A stretch of DNA of 64,000 nucleotides. Source: Deltaproteobacteria bacterium IMCC39524. GTDB lineage: Bacteria > Desulfobacterota > Desulfuromonadia > Desulfuromonadales > BM103. The notes under the pieces are model-generated. The model was given only the letters and a program-made list of their open reading frames with translations. It did no database searches and was not told the DNA's origin. Of the stretch, positions 52,428 to 62,072 are shown piece by piece. Numbering within the stretch: the stretch's first letter is position 1; each line of letters begins with the position of its first letter. The stretch covers positions 62,001 to 126,000 of the forward strand of contig JARUHJ010000005.1 in NCBI GenBank assembly GCA_029667085.1. Direction: 5' to 3'. The translations under genes and the position numbers were made by a program.

Positions 52428-52468
52428 AAAGCAGAAGGGCCGCGAATAATTCGCGGCCCTTCTGCTTT
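52428..52468. terminator. Bidirectional terminator, 19-bp stem
   Basis: Arms at 52428-52446 and 52450-52468 (core GGGCCGCGAA/TTCGCGGCCC) with loop TAA, then TTATGC; T-rich on the other strand as well (TTTCTGAG). It separates darP from the convergent transaldolase gene. Confidence 0.9.
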
Positions 52469-52525
52469 TTATGCTTTAAGGAGAGGCTGGTCTATCAACC
52501 TGTTCATGGTCAGTCCAACAGGTTT

Positions 52526-53176
52526 CTAGCCTTCCACATGCTTTTTCCAGTCATCCAGAAATTTATCCAGGCCGATATCCGTCAGGGGATGTTTAGCCAG
52601 CTGTTGCATGACACTGAAAGGAATGGTGCAAATGTCGGCACCCATCAGACCGGCATCCAGGACGTGCTGCGGGCTGCGAATCGAAGCAACGATGATCTCG
52701 GTGCTGTAGCCGTAGTTGTCAAAAATAGTACGGATTTGATCGACACTTTCCATGCCTACGTGGCCGATATCGTCCAGGCGGCCGACGAAAGGAGAAACGT
52801 AGGTGGCTCCGGCTTTGGCCGCGAGCAAGGCCTGCAACGGCGAGAAGATCAGGGTCAGGTTGGTTTTGTAGCCCTTTTTACTCAAGGCCTTGGTCGCTTT
52901 GAGACCTTCCTCGGTGATCGGCAGCTTGATGACGATCTTGTCCTTGTCGAGCTTGGCCAGTTCCTCTGCTTCGCTGATCATGCCGGCGGCGTCAGTGGCA
53001 ACAACTTCAGCAGAAATCGGTCCATCGACCAGGGCGATTATCTCTTTGAGTACTTCGTGAAAGTCGCGACCACTTTTGGCGATCAGGGATGGATTGGTGG
53101 TGACTCCGTCGACCAGTCCCAGCTCATTGGCGGTGGCGATTTCTTTAACATCCGCTGTATCGATAAAAAATTTCAT
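52526..53176 (-). CDS. tal: Transaldolase (TalC/MipB type)
   Basis: A 216-residue small transaldolase of the fructose-6-phosphate aldolase family. The Schiff-base lysine is Lys84 (IVIKLPIT). Phe130 in [10 protein letters not shown] is the residue typical of true transaldolases; fructose-6-phosphate aldolases have Tyr there. It transfers dihydroxyacetone units in the non-oxidative pentose phosphate pathway. AAGGAG precedes the ATG. It is the downstream gene of a minus-strand row with the YHS protein and folK. Confidence 0.93.
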   Translation of the reverse strand: MKFFIDTADVKEIATANELGLVDGVTTNPSLIAKSGRDFHEVLKEIIALVDGPISAEVVATDAAGMISEAEELAKLDKDKIVIKLPITEEGLKATKALSKKGYKTNLTLIFSPLQALLAAKAGATYVSPFVGRLDDIGHVGMESVDQIRTIFDNYGYSTEIIVASIRSPQHVLDAGLMGADICTIPFSVMQQLAKHPLTDIGLDKFLDDWKKHVEG

Positions 53177-53215
53177 CTCTCTTGCTCCTTGGAGGGTAGT
53201 GAATCTTAAGCAGCT

Positions 53216-53467
53216 TCAGCTGCGATTCCGGTATTTGTCTCGGCACTCAGCCGAACAGAAATAGTGCGTTGAGCCTTTGACCTGGGCCTTGATGGCGTCG
53301 TTGCGCGGTATGTAGGTGCCGCACTCAGGGTCAAGAAGCATCTCTTCACCACGGGAGGTTTTCTCCGGTGGTGGCGGAGAGTTCTTGGTCAAGGCCTGCT
53401 TGATGATCTGATAGGCCGTATAGATCAGAAAGCCGACCAGCAGATAGATAAGGGGTTTTACCAGCAT
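53216..53467 (-). CDS. Membrane-anchored YHS/TRASH-like Cys protein
   Basis: An 83-residue protein with an N-terminal membrane helix (about 4-21, PLIYLLVGFLIYTAY) and a C-terminal domain with Cys in DPECGTYIP and CSAEC (FCSAECRDKY). The pattern fits the YHS/TRASH metal-binding fold found in heavy-metal sensors and transport proteins; it is probably a small metal-binding protein at the membrane. The ATG at 53467 begins at the membrane segment; the longer frame to 53548 overlaps folK. It lies 4 bases after the folK stop. Confidence 0.7.
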   Translation of the reverse strand: MLVKPLIYLLVGFLIYTAYQIIKQALTKNSPPPPEKTSRGEEMLLDPECGTYIPRNDAIKAQVKGSTHYFCSAECRDKYRNRS

Positions 53468-53471
53468 ACGA

Positions 53472-53969
53472 TTACCAGCTTGTGCGCAAGGGCACCAGTT
53501 CTGCAGCACCGGGGCTGACTGCCGCCAGATCGGTGATGGTTTGGTCAAGCAACGGGTGCCTGAGGTCCGGGGCGATCTCCTTCAGGGGAACAAGCACGAA
53601 AGCACGCTCCTGGAGCCTTGGGTGTGGAATGATCAAGTCATCTTCAGCAAGGACCTGGTCTGCGTAAAAAAGGATATCGACATCGAGGGTGCGTGGTGCC
53701 CACCGGACCGGTCGCGAGCGGCCGAATTCATTTTCCGCAGCCAGACAGACCTCAAGTAACTGTCTGGGTTCAAGCGAAGTCAGGATCTCCAGGACCGCGT
53801 TCAAAAAAAACGGATTATCCGGAGGACCTCCAACAGCCTCGGTTTCATAGACCCCGGAGGCCTGCACCAGCTCAATGGCAGGAGAGTCGGCGAGGATATC
53901 GCGTCCTCCGCGCAAGAAGGCCAGACGGTTGCCGAGATTACTGCCAAGGCCAAGGTAGGCTGTGTTCAT
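53472..53969 (-). CDS. folK: 7,8-dihydro-6-hydroxymethylpterin pyrophosphokinase
   Basis: A 165-residue HPPK that makes the pyrophosphorylated pterin for folate synthesis. Motifs AYLGLGSNLGNR, TRTLDVDILFY (here PRTLDVDILFY) and IIPHPRLQERAFVL are diagnostic. The ATG at 53969 begins the conserved protein; a GGGAG lies about 12 bases upstream, a long spacing. Folate supply connects with the MetF/MetH genes, although these are far away. Confidence 0.94.
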   Translation of the reverse strand: MNTAYLGLGSNLGNRLAFLRGGRDILADSPAIELVQASGVYETEAVGGPPDNPFFLNAVLEILTSLEPRQLLEVCLAAENEFGRSRPVRWAPRTLDVDILFYADQVLAEDDLIIPHPRLQERAFVLVPLKEIAPDLRHPLLDQTITDLAAVSPGAAELVPLRTSW

Positions 53970-54142
53970 GATGACTAAAGACTCCCTCTTCTTCGGCTTG
54001 AATATAAACATAGTGGCCGATGGGCGTCAACCATACTGATACGCTTTACTGAAAACCGATTTCGCCACAACCTGATATAATTGATTCAGGATCGTCTGTT
54101 CATCATTTGCTCACTGTAAGTGCTTGCATCCGGGAGGTTGCA

Positions 54143-56851
54143 ATGAGCAGAGCCGAGGCGAAAGTTGATGTCACAAAGGTTCTCTGGCACGCTCTTGATG
54201 ACTCCACTGTTCTCGCCAGAACCAACAGCGGTCTGCATGGGCTGACAGCCCTGGAGGCAGAGGAGAGGCTGCATCAATACGGCCCGAACTGTCTGCCATC
54301 CAACCCTCCCCCCGGCCTTGGCCTTATCTTCCTGCATCAATTCCTTAGCCCCCTGATCTATATTCTGATCGCAGCAGGCCTGGTCTCCATGGCAATCGGT
54401 GAATGGACCGATGCCGGCTTCATCTTTGCGGTTATTTTACTTAACGCCGTGCTCGGTACTTTTCAGGAGTGGAAGGCGGAACGCAGCGCAGCATCGTTAC
54501 AACAACTGCTGAAAACCTCCTGTCGCGTCAGACGCGACAACCACCTGTTCGACCTGCTCGCTGAAGAACTGGTCCCCGGCGACTTGGTCCTCCTCGAATC
54601 AGGCAGCCGGGTTCCGGCCGATCTGCGTCTTCTCGAAGTCCGCAACCTATCGATCGACGAGTCGCTGCTGACAGGCGAATCCCAGGCCGTTGACAAACAG
54701 CTGGGCAAGTGCGCAGAGACAACGCCGCTGAGTGAGCGACTGAACATGGCCTTTGCCGGCACAACGGTCACCAGCGGCCGCAGCCTCGGTGTGGTAGTGG
54801 CCACGGCACAGCTGACCGAGGTCGGTTCGATCGCGGTGGCGGTGGCAACAACAACTCTGGTCAAGCCGCCGTTGGTCCTGCGCATGGAGCAGTTTGCCCG
54901 TCAGGTCAGCTACCTGGTGGTCGGTTTTGTTGTGCTACTGGCGATCGTCGCTGCCGCACAGGGGACTCCTTTCAACGAAGTCTTCCTGCTGGCAGTCGCC
55001 CTGGCGGTTTCCGCTATTCCGGAAGGCCTGCCGGTGGCCATGACTGTCGCCTTGTCGATCGCCACGACGAGGATGGCAAGGCGTAATGTCATTGTCCGCA
55101 AGCTGACTGCTGTTGAAGGACTGGGCAGTTGCACCTGCATCGCCAGCGACAAGACCGGCACTTTGACCGTCAATCGCCAGACGGTTCGCACCCTCTGGCT
55201 GCCTGATGGGGCCAACTACCTGGTGAGCGGTGAAGGCTATGCCGGAACGGGTGAAGTGCTCCGCAGTGACGGCAGGCCAGCGCTGGGCAAGGAACATGAC
55301 CGTCTATGCGAACTGGCTCTGGCCGGTGTGCTCTGCAACGAAGCCTCGTTACGCCTCGTGCTTGGCGAGTGGCTGCACCAGGGTGATGCCATGGACGTGG
55401 CGTTGCTGGCCCTGGCCCATAAACTCGGCCTTGACCCGGAAGTGGAAGCCGCTCAACACGCCGTACTCGGCGAAATCCCCTTTGAATCTGAACAGCGCTA
55501 TGCCGCCCGTTTCGTGCATCGTGAGCACTCCCAGTGCATCATCAAGGGTGGTGTTGAGCAGGTTCTGGATTTCTGTACGACGATGAGCGGGCAGAATGGT
55601 CCAGTGCCCCTCGACATACTGGAGGTCGAAGGCGAAGCGTTAAGATTGGGCCGAGAAGGCTACCGGGTCCTGGCCGTGGCATCAGGACCGCTTCCTGAAC
55701 AGGGCAAAGCATCCCTGTCATGTTCAGACGATGTACCGGAGCTGATGTTGCTCGGCCTGATCGGTTTTATCGACCCTCTGCGACCGGAAGTGAAGGATGC
55801 CCTTGGCATCTGTCGTCGCGCCGGCGTGCGGGTGGTTATGGTCACCGGAGACCATCCGGCAACGGCTCTCGGCATTGCCCGGGAGCTGGGGCTTGCCAAA
55901 GACGAGACAGACCTGGTCACCGGCCAGGAACTGACGAAAATCACCGCCGGCGGAGCGGACTGGCACGAAAGACTCGGTCGCACAGCTGTTTTTGCCCGGG
56001 TGACGCCACTGCAGAAGCTGGTGATTGTCGATGCCTTGAATCAGCAGGGGCACTTTACCGCTGTTACCGGCGATGGCGTCAACGATGCGCCGGCCTTGCG
56101 CAAAGCCCATATCGGTGTTGCCATGGGCACCGGTACCGATGTCGCCAAGGAGACCGCTTCAATCATCGTCGCCGACGACAACTTTGCTTCACTGGTGGCC
56201 GGAATCGAGGAAGGCCGCTTTGCCTACGATAACATCCGCAAAGTTGTCTATTTGCTGATCTCCACCGGCGGGGCGGAGATTGTGCTTTTCAGCCTGGCCC
56301 TCTGCTCTGGCCTGCCGATCCCCTTAGGGGCGGTACAACTTCTATGGCTGAACCTGGTGACCAACGGCATTCAGGATGTTGCACTCGCCTTTGAGGGCGG
56401 CGAACCTGGCGCTATGTCTCACCCTCCGAGGCCTCCCAGGGAAGGCTTGTTCAACCGGCTGATGGTGTCGCAGACGCTGCTCTCGGGGGTCACAATGGGA
56501 TTGTTGGCCTTCTCGACCTGGGCCTGGCTGCTCGCCCAGGGGGTGGGGGTGCCTGATGCGCGCAACTTTGTGCTATTATTGATGGTATTGTTGGAGAATG
56601 TTCAGGTGTTCAACTGTCGATCGGAGCGGGTTTCGGCCTTCAGGATGCCGCTAAAACGCAACCCACTGTTGATCGGCGGGGTGTTCTTTGCCCAGGGGAT
56701 TCATATCCTGGTCATGCAGTGGCCTTTCATGCAGCGGGTCCTCGGTGTTGCGCCGGTCACCCTGGGCGTATGGTTGAGCCTCTTCAGCCTGGCCGGGCTG
56801 CTACTGGTGGTCATGGAAGTCTTCAAAGCAGTTCAAAATCGACTGAAGTAA
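54143..56851 (+). CDS. Cation-transporting P-type ATPase (P2-like, PEGLP type)
   Basis: A 902-residue P-type ATPase: N-terminal cation-ATPase domain, TGES actuator (177-180), M4 with PEGLP (293-297), phosphorylation motif Asp336-KTGT, the MVTGDHP and TGDGVNDAP hinge motifs, and ten predicted membrane helices. PEGLP is typical of Ca2+/Mn2+ pumps, but M6 reads NLVTNGIQD, where SERCA has Asp for Asn, so the ion is uncertain. The ATG at 54143 has GGGAGG 8 bases upstream. It precedes a moxR cluster by 34 bases. Confidence 0.9.
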   Translation: MSRAEAKVDVTKVLWHALDDSTVLARTNSGLHGLTALEAEERLHQYGPNCLPSNPPPGLGLIFLHQFLSPLIYILIAAGLVSMAIGEWTDAGFIFAVILLNAVLGTFQEWKAERSAASLQQLLKTSCRVRRDNHLFDLLAEELVPGDLVLLESGSRVPADLRLLEVRNLSIDESLLTGESQAVDKQLGKCAETTPLSERLNMAFAGTTVTSGRSLGVVVATAQLTEVGSIAVAVATTTLVKPPLVLRMEQFARQVSYLVVGFVVLLAIVAAAQGTPFNEVFLLAVALAVSAIPEGLPVAMTVALSIATTRMARRNVIVRKLTAVEGLGSCTCIASDKTGTLTVNRQTVRTLWLPDGANYLVSGEGYAGTGEVLRSDGRPALGKEHDRLCELALAGVLCNEASLRLVLGEWLHQGDAMDVALLALAHKLGLDPEVEAAQHAVLGEIPFESEQRYAARFVHREHSQCIIKGGVEQVLDFCTTMSGQNGPVPLDILEVEGEALRLGREGYRVLAVASGPLPEQGKASLSCSDDVPELMLLGLIGFIDPLRPEVKDALGICRRAGVRVVMVTGDHPATALGIARELGLAKDETDLVTGQELTKITAGGADWHERLGRTAVFARVTPLQKLVIVDALNQQGHFTAVTGDGVNDAPALRKAHIGVAMGTGTDVAKETASIIVADDNFASLVAGIEEGRFAYDNIRKVVYLLISTGGAEIVLFSLALCSGLPIPLGAVQLLWLNLVTNGIQDVALAFEGGEPGAMSHPPRPPREGLFNRLMVSQTLLSGVTMGLLAFSTWAWLLAQGVGVPDARNFVLLLMVLLENVQVFNCRSERVSAFRMPLKRNPLLIGGVFFAQGIHILVMQWPFMQRVLGVAPVTLGVWLSLFSLAGLLLVVMEVFKAVQNRLK

Positions 56852-56885
56852 AGGGCCTTATCGCCCAAGGAGTCAATCAAACATC

Positions 56886-57827
56886 ATGTCAAATGATCCG
56901 CGTCTTCCGGTCCTGAATGTCATCGACACTCTCGCCGACCACTATCTCAAAGGCAAGGTCCAGGCCATCAAACTGGCCATGATGTCACTCCTTTCCGGCG
57001 GCCATCTGCTGCTCGAGGATATCCCCGGCCTCGGTAAAACCACCCTGGCCCTGGCTCTTGCTCACGCCCTGGGGCTCTCTTTCGGTCGCATCCAGTGCAC
57101 CAGCGACCTGTTGCCTTCCGATATCACCGGCCTGTCGATTTACGATCGTAACGAAAACCAGTTCAAATTTATTGAGGGACCGGTCTTCAACAACCTGCTT
57201 CTGGCCGATGAAATCAACCGGGCCATGCCGAAGACCCAGAGCGCGCTGCTCGAGGCGATGGAGGAGCACCGTGTCACCATCGAGGGGAAAACCTATCGTC
57301 TGCCGGACCCCTTTATCGTCATTGCCACACAGAACCCGGTTGAGCAGGTTGGCACCTACCCGCTACCAGAGTCGCAGCTTGATCGCTTTCTGATTACCAC
57401 GGGCATTGGTTACCCACCGGAGTCGATGGAAAAAACCATTATCCAGACCGGCAGCATCCGCGAAGGCATTCGCGAGATTAAACCTTTGATCACCCGCGAA
57501 GAGCTTCTGCGCGCCCGTCAGGCGATCCGCGACGAGGTCCAGCTTTCAGACAAAATTACAGAGTACATCTATCGCCTGGTGGTGGCAACTCGCGAACATC
57601 CGATGTTGATGGCGGGGATTTCAACCCGTGGCGCCATCAGCCTGGCTGATACCGCACGCAGCCATGCCTTCCTGGCTGGTCGCGATCATGTCATCCCGGA
57701 AGATGTCAAAGCCCTCTACCTGCCGGTTTGCGCACATCGCCTGATTTTGCGTCCGGAGAATGAAACCCTCGATCGCAAGGAGATCCTGCTGTCGCTGCTC
57801 GACGAAAATCCGGTTCCTTTGGTCTGA
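56886..57827 (+). CDS. MoxR-family AAA+ ATPase
   Basis: A 313-residue MoxR ATPase with Walker A EDIPGLGKTTLA (near 44-55), Walker B LLADEIN, sensor 1 (ATQNPVEQ) and sensor 2 regions (GISTRGAI). MoxR proteins act as chaperones with DUF58/VWA partners. It is followed by the DUF58 and transglutaminase genes, the usual MoxR-DUF58-TgpA trio. The ATG is 34 bases after the P-type ATPase. Its stop codon overlaps a probable CTG start of the next gene. Confidence 0.93.
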   Translation: MSNDPRLPVLNVIDTLADHYLKGKVQAIKLAMMSLLSGGHLLLEDIPGLGKTTLALALAHALGLSFGRIQCTSDLLPSDITGLSIYDRNENQFKFIEGPVFNNLLLADEINRAMPKTQSALLEAMEEHRVTIEGKTYRLPDPFIVIATQNPVEQVGTYPLPESQLDRFLITTGIGYPPESMEKTIIQTGSIREGIREIKPLITREELLRARQAIRDEVQLSDKITEYIYRLVVATREHPMLMAGISTRGAISLADTARSHAFLAGRDHVIPEDVKALYLPVCAHRLILRPENETLDRKEILLSLLDENPVPLV

Positions 57828-58702
57828 AGCTGACCCGTGCCGGGTTACTCTATATCGTGATTACCCTGTTGCTCGGCTTTGCCGCCGTCAACACCGGTAA
57901 CAACCTGCTCTACCTGCTGGTTTCCGCCCTGCTCGGGTTCATGTCTGTCTCCGGCGTGCTGGGTAAATGGAACCTGGCCAAGGTCGACTTCCGCTTTCTC
58001 TTGCCCGAGGAGATCTATGACGGAGTACCGACCTTGCTCGGCATCGAGCTGGTCAACAGACGTCGCTGGCTGCCGATCTTTCTGATGGAGATCAGCGTCG
58101 CCGAACGCACTGTTTTTTTTCCCCTGGTTGACCCCCTGCAGGGGCGGCAGAAAAGTCTTGAGATTACCCTCTCCGGGCGCGGTCGTCAGCAGCTGCCTGA
58201 AGCCTCCGTTCGGTCACGCTTTCCGGTTAACTTCTTTATTCGTTCACAAGGCTTGCTCATCGAGCAGGAGGCAACGGTTTTTCCGGCGCCACTGCCCTGT
58301 TCCGATCTACGCCAGGTTGATCCCGGCGGCGGGTCGGGCTCGCAGCAGAACTGGCAGAGGGGCTACGAAGGAGACATCAACCGCATCGCCGATTACCAGG
58401 GCGGTGAGCCTCTCAAGTCGATACACTGGAAGCTCAGCGCCCGCCATGATCGTCTCAAGGTCAAAGAACTCTCGGCTGCAACCCGTAAGCCCGTCGTGCT
58501 TGACCTGATGACTTTGCCCGGCTCAAGCCTCGAGCAGCGCCTGCGCCAGGCAACTTACCTGATTACGCGCTGGCTGCGCGACGGTTGGCCGGTTGGGCTG
58601 AAGGCCGGCAAACTGGAGCTTCCACCCGCTGTCGGCAGGCAGCAAAAACTTCTTTTACTGCAGGCATTGGCTCATTATGGTCAGGATCAAAAGACTCCTT
58701 GA
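57824..58702 (+). CDS. DUF58 membrane protein, probable CTG start
   Basis: A 292-residue protein with two N-terminal membrane helices (about 8-46, LYIVITLLLGFAAVNTGNNL) and a DUF58 domain (HWKLSAR within GEPLKSIHWKLSAR, near 197-210). The family start KLTRAGLLYIVI is encoded upstream of the first ATG/GTG (57857). The only codon that includes it and also fits the CTGA overlap with the moxR stop is CTG at 57824. GTG at 57857 would cut about 11 conserved residues. It works with MoxR and TgpA, possibly in envelope or peptidoglycan-linked processes. Confidence 0.8.
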   Translation: MKLTRAGLLYIVITLLLGFAAVNTGNNLLYLLVSALLGFMSVSGVLGKWNLAKVDFRFLLPEEIYDGVPTLLGIELVNRRRWLPIFLMEISVAERTVFFPLVDPLQGRQKSLEITLSGRGRQQLPEASVRSRFPVNFFIRSQGLLIEQEATVFPAPLPCSDLRQVDPGGGSGSQQNWQRGYEGDINRIADYQGGEPLKSIHWKLSARHDRLKVKELSAATRKPVVLDLMTLPGSSLEQRLRQATYLITRWLRDGWPVGLKAGKLELPPAVGRQQKLLLLQALAHYGQDQKTP

Positions 58703-60578
58703 TATACTCTCCGGTGTCGTCGCCCTGCTCTGCATGGGCCCGATCCTGGCATACCTCGATCTGCCGCTGCTGCTAATCGCGCTGATCGCGATCCCGGTCG
58801 GCTTCTGGTGTGATCGCCGGGAACGTTATCCCCTGCCGGTCTGGCTGGCAACGCTGATTGCTCTGTGCGGCATGGCTTTGTATGCCATGCAGATCACCCG
58901 CGCCGAGGTTGCCATTCCGGTCGTGCACGCCATGCTGGTTCTGCTGGTTGTGCGCCTGTTGACTCCAAAGGAGAGTCGAGATTATCTGCAGATCTTCGTG
59001 CTGGCGCTCTTTATCCTCGCCGGAGCGTCCCTGATCAACCTCGAAATAGGTTTCGCCCTCTACCTGGTGCTGCTGGTCTTCGCTGTAACACTCGGTCTGG
59101 TGCTTTTAACGGTTCATGTCACCGACCAGAAGTTGCTCATGACACGTCAGGATCTGAAAAAGCTGATCAAGGTTGGCCTCGTTCTGCCGGCGATTTCCCT
59201 GCTCCTGATGTTGGTCTTCTTCGTCGTTCTGCCAAGAACCCGACATCCCCTCTGGAATTTTCTCAACCCGTCGAGCAAAGGCCAGGTGGGCCTCGCCGAG
59301 ACGGTGCAGCCGGGCAGTTTCTCCCAGATTTCAGCAAATAACGCTCTGGCCTTTCGTGCAGAAGGGCCCGAGCTTGCCCCTGAAGACCGCTACTGGCGAG
59401 CCCTGGTTCTCAATCAGCCGAAAGAGGGGCGTTGGGTCCGCAGCACACCTCCTAAAACAGGGGGCAGCAGGATTGATGGCCCCGCGCCGCTGACCTTCAC
59501 CATTTACCCGGAGCCACGTAGCGATCGCTACCTAATGACCCTGGATCGGCCGTTGCTCGTCGATGGCATCCGCAATAACCAGACCGTTGATCAGATGTTT
59601 ATCGCCCGAAGCGCCATCGATCATCGCTTCCGCTACGAAGTACGAGCCAGCCCGGGGGCTCTGCTGAAAGTCTCCGGTGACGTGGATCGCGATTTTTATC
59701 TGCGCCCGCCTCTTGTGGTCTCTCCGCGAATGCGCGCCTTAGCCAGCAGGATTCTCACTCAGGGTGACGATGTGTCCGTGCGAATTGAGGCTTTGGCGGA
59801 CTTTTTCCGCAATCAGGAGTTGAGCTACGCCCAGGATGACCTGCCGTCCGGACCCGATGCAATCGACTCCTTTCTCTTCGAGAAGAAACGTGGCTATTGC
59901 GAATTCTTTGCCTCGGCGTACATTACCCTGGCCCGACTGGCTGGCATTCCGGCACGCCTGGTCGGTGGTTACTACGGCGGTGATTACAACCCGATGGGTG
60001 GTTATTACCTGGTGGGAGAAGCAACCGCCCATGTCTGGGTTGAGGTCTTGGCTGCCGACAACAGTTGGCAGCGCATCGACCCCAGCCAATGGGCGATTAA
60101 TGCCGAGACAACTCTGGGCTTGCGTGACAGGGAGCAGCTGAACCCTTTTCGGCAATTGGCCGACAGCCTTAATTACCACTGGGTGCAGGCGGTCGTTGTC
60201 TTCGACCTGAAGCAGCAGATCACGATCTTTCGAGAGACGCGAGCAAAATTACGCAACTTACGTTCAGTGCAGGCACCGGAACAGCTGGGGAAAGTGGTCG
60301 TCGCCCTGCTGCTGGGTATAGGGTTGGTTGTGTGTTCCTTTGCCTTGCGGCGAAAGCCCAAAGAGGTGCGCCTGCTGGGTGAGCTTCGCAAGAAGCTTGA
60401 ACAGCGCTACGGAGCAGATATATTCCAGCCTGGTTCTGGCTTGGCGGAGATTGGTGAACAAGTGGATAGTGATATTTGTCGAGAGTTTGCCAGAATCTAT
60501 TACGGTGCTATCTTCCGTGACCGCAGCTTGACGGCCCAGGAATTCAGCCAATTGAAAAACTTGTTGAAGAAGCTTTAA
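58677..60578 (+). CDS. Transglutaminase-like membrane protease TgpA (DUF3488)
   Basis: A 633-residue protein with a multi-helix N-terminal membrane part (about 8-185, DUF3488), a periplasmic transglutaminase-like domain with Cys (RGYCEFFASAY), His (TAHVWVEVL) and Asp (RIDPSQW) of the catalytic triad, one further helix (about 545-563) and a C-terminal cytoplasmic tail. TgpA-type proteins are essential or growth-relevant in some Pseudomonas, with unknown natural substrates. The ATG at 58677 overlaps the DUF58 gene by 26 bases. It ends near the convergent pcnB gene (17 bases). Confidence 0.9.
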   Translation: MVRIKRLLDILSGVVALLCMGPILAYLDLPLLLIALIAIPVGFWCDRRERYPLPVWLATLIALCGMALYAMQITRAEVAIPVVHAMLVLLVVRLLTPKESRDYLQIFVLALFILAGASLINLEIGFALYLVLLVFAVTLGLVLLTVHVTDQKLLMTRQDLKKLIKVGLVLPAISLLLMLVFFVVLPRTRHPLWNFLNPSSKGQVGLAETVQPGSFSQISANNALAFRAEGPELAPEDRYWRALVLNQPKEGRWVRSTPPKTGGSRIDGPAPLTFTIYPEPRSDRYLMTLDRPLLVDGIRNNQTVDQMFIARSAIDHRFRYEVRASPGALLKVSGDVDRDFYLRPPLVVSPRMRALASRILTQGDDVSVRIEALADFFRNQELSYAQDDLPSGPDAIDSFLFEKKRGYCEFFASAYITLARLAGIPARLVGGYYGGDYNPMGGYYLVGEATAHVWVEVLAADNSWQRIDPSQWAINAETTLGLRDREQLNPFRQLADSLNYHWVQAVVVFDLKQQITIFRETRAKLRNLRSVQAPEQLGKVVVALLLGIGLVVCSFALRRKPKEVRLLGELRKKLEQRYGADIFQPGSGLAEIGEQVDSDICREFARIYYGAIFRDRSLTAQEFSQLKNLLKKL

Positions 60579-60595
60579 GATCTGTTTTAACGGAA

Positions 60596-61927
60596 TTAGG
60601 CCGTGGCCGGCTTCTTAGGCCGTCTGCGCCGTGGCCGATGATGGGTCCGGCGGCTCGCTTGCGGCTCGGCATGACTGGCCTGATCGGGGCCTCTATGCAA
60701 CGCTTTCTGCCAGACTTCCAGCTGCTCTGGATCGCCGTCAATCGCCTGATTCCAGAGGCGAAACAGCACAAAAGCACGCGCTGCTGCCGGATTTTGCAAA
60801 AAACGTTTCTGTCCCCGATGACCGAGTCCACGGGTAAAGCGATAGCAACCAACCAGCATTTCTCGCGCCTGATGGCGCAAACCGTGAGCAAGACGAAAGT
60901 GTGTGCAGTAGGGTGTTAACAGATGCCCGGCCGAGTGTAAAACTTCATTAATCGGCAGCGCCGACTGTGCCGGGCATTTGTGCCAGAAGCGATCGATAAA
61001 GAGAGCAGCCAGAATCATGCTTTCATCGACATGCCCCCCCTTCCTGAAATACTGGTTAAGGAGTTCGAGCAGCTTAAAGGTCGACTCTCCCGGTTGGTAG
61101 CCACCCATCATCGGCTGCATCAGCCCGAGATCCTGTGCACGCTTGAGGACTGCTGCCCCGACACCGTGGCGGAAGAGTTCCATCAACTCTTCACGGACCC
61201 TGGCCGGAGCGGCCGCAGAGATTAAGGGTGCCTTCTCCGAAATCCCTGCCAAGGTCTCAGCATCAAGAGAAAAATCGAGCCGGGCGCTGAACTCCAGGGC
61301 ACGCAGCATGCGCACCGGGTCTTCCTCGAAGCGAACCCTCGGATCACCGATCACCCGTAACTGGCGATTCTCGAGATCCTTCAAGCCACCGACATAATCT
61401 ATAATCGAAAAGTCAGCAATATTGTAGAAGAGCGCATTAATGGTGAAGTCGCGCCGGAAAGCATCCTCACGCGGTGTGCCGAACTGATTCTGAACAAAAA
61501 AGCTGTGTTCCCCGGGATCTTCCGGCAGCTCATCGGGGTGGGGGTGGCGCCGGAAGGTGGCGACCTCAATGACCAGGTCGCGACCGAACCGGACATGGGC
61601 AAGCCGAAACCTGCGCCCGACCAGGAAACAGTTGCGAAACAGCTTCTTCACCTGCTGTGGTGTCGCGTCGGTGCCGATATCGAAGTCCTTCGGCGTCCTG
61701 CCCAGCAGCAGGTCACGAACGCTGCCGCCGACCAGGTAGGCCTGGTAGCCGTGGCGATGCAATCGATAGAGGACTTTAAGCGTATTTTCGTCAATCTGTT
61801 TGCGGGAGACGCCGTGGGCTGAACGGGATAATATCACCGGGGGACCGGCTGTTTCGTTTATGTTTGATGGAGAGCCGGCCATGGAGAGTCTGTCTTCCTC
61901 GCCGCCTTCAGGAAACTCAAGGCGCAA
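60596..61927 (-). CDS. pcnB: Poly(A) polymerase PcnB / tRNA nucleotidyltransferase family
   Basis: A 443-residue class II nucleotidyltransferase. The head domain has GGSVRDLLLG (67-76) and the catalytic DxD (Asp81, Asp83 in PKDFDIGT), followed by RRHPHPDE, FRRDFTINALFY and the RMLRALEFSARL neck region. The insertion after DFTINALFYN and the basic C-terminal tail (RRTHHRPRRRRPKK) favour poly(A) polymerase over CCA-adding enzyme. It adds 3' tails that mark RNA for decay. The start is either TTG at 61927 or ATG at 61882; neither has a strong ribosome binding site. Confidence 0.9.
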   Translation of the reverse strand: MRLEFPEGGEEDRLSMAGSPSNINETAGPPVILSRSAHGVSRKQIDENTLKVLYRLHRHGYQAYLVGGSVRDLLLGRTPKDFDIGTDATPQQVKKLFRNCFLVGRRFRLAHVRFGRDLVIEVATFRRHPHPDELPEDPGEHSFFVQNQFGTPREDAFRRDFTINALFYNIADFSIIDYVGGLKDLENRQLRVIGDPRVRFEEDPVRMLRALEFSARLDFSLDAETLAGISEKAPLISAAAPARVREELMELFRHGVGAAVLKRAQDLGLMQPMMGGYQPGESTFKLLELLNQYFRKGGHVDESMILAALFIDRFWHKCPAQSALPINEVLHSAGHLLTPYCTHFRLAHGLRHQAREMLVGCYRFTRGLGHRGQKRFLQNPAAARAFVLFRLWNQAIDGDPEQLEVWQKALHRGPDQASHAEPQASRRTHHRPRRRRPKKPATA

Positions 61928-62072
61928 AATAAAGTTTCCACTGTATAGCAGATTTCCACTCGCGAAGGAAGCTTGCCGGGAATACGCATTGTCATAAGCC
62001 GTCGATCCGGTTATAAATAAGCTCCTGAATACTTGTCTGCATCCTCTTCCTTTTTTGGGAGTTATCTCTTAA

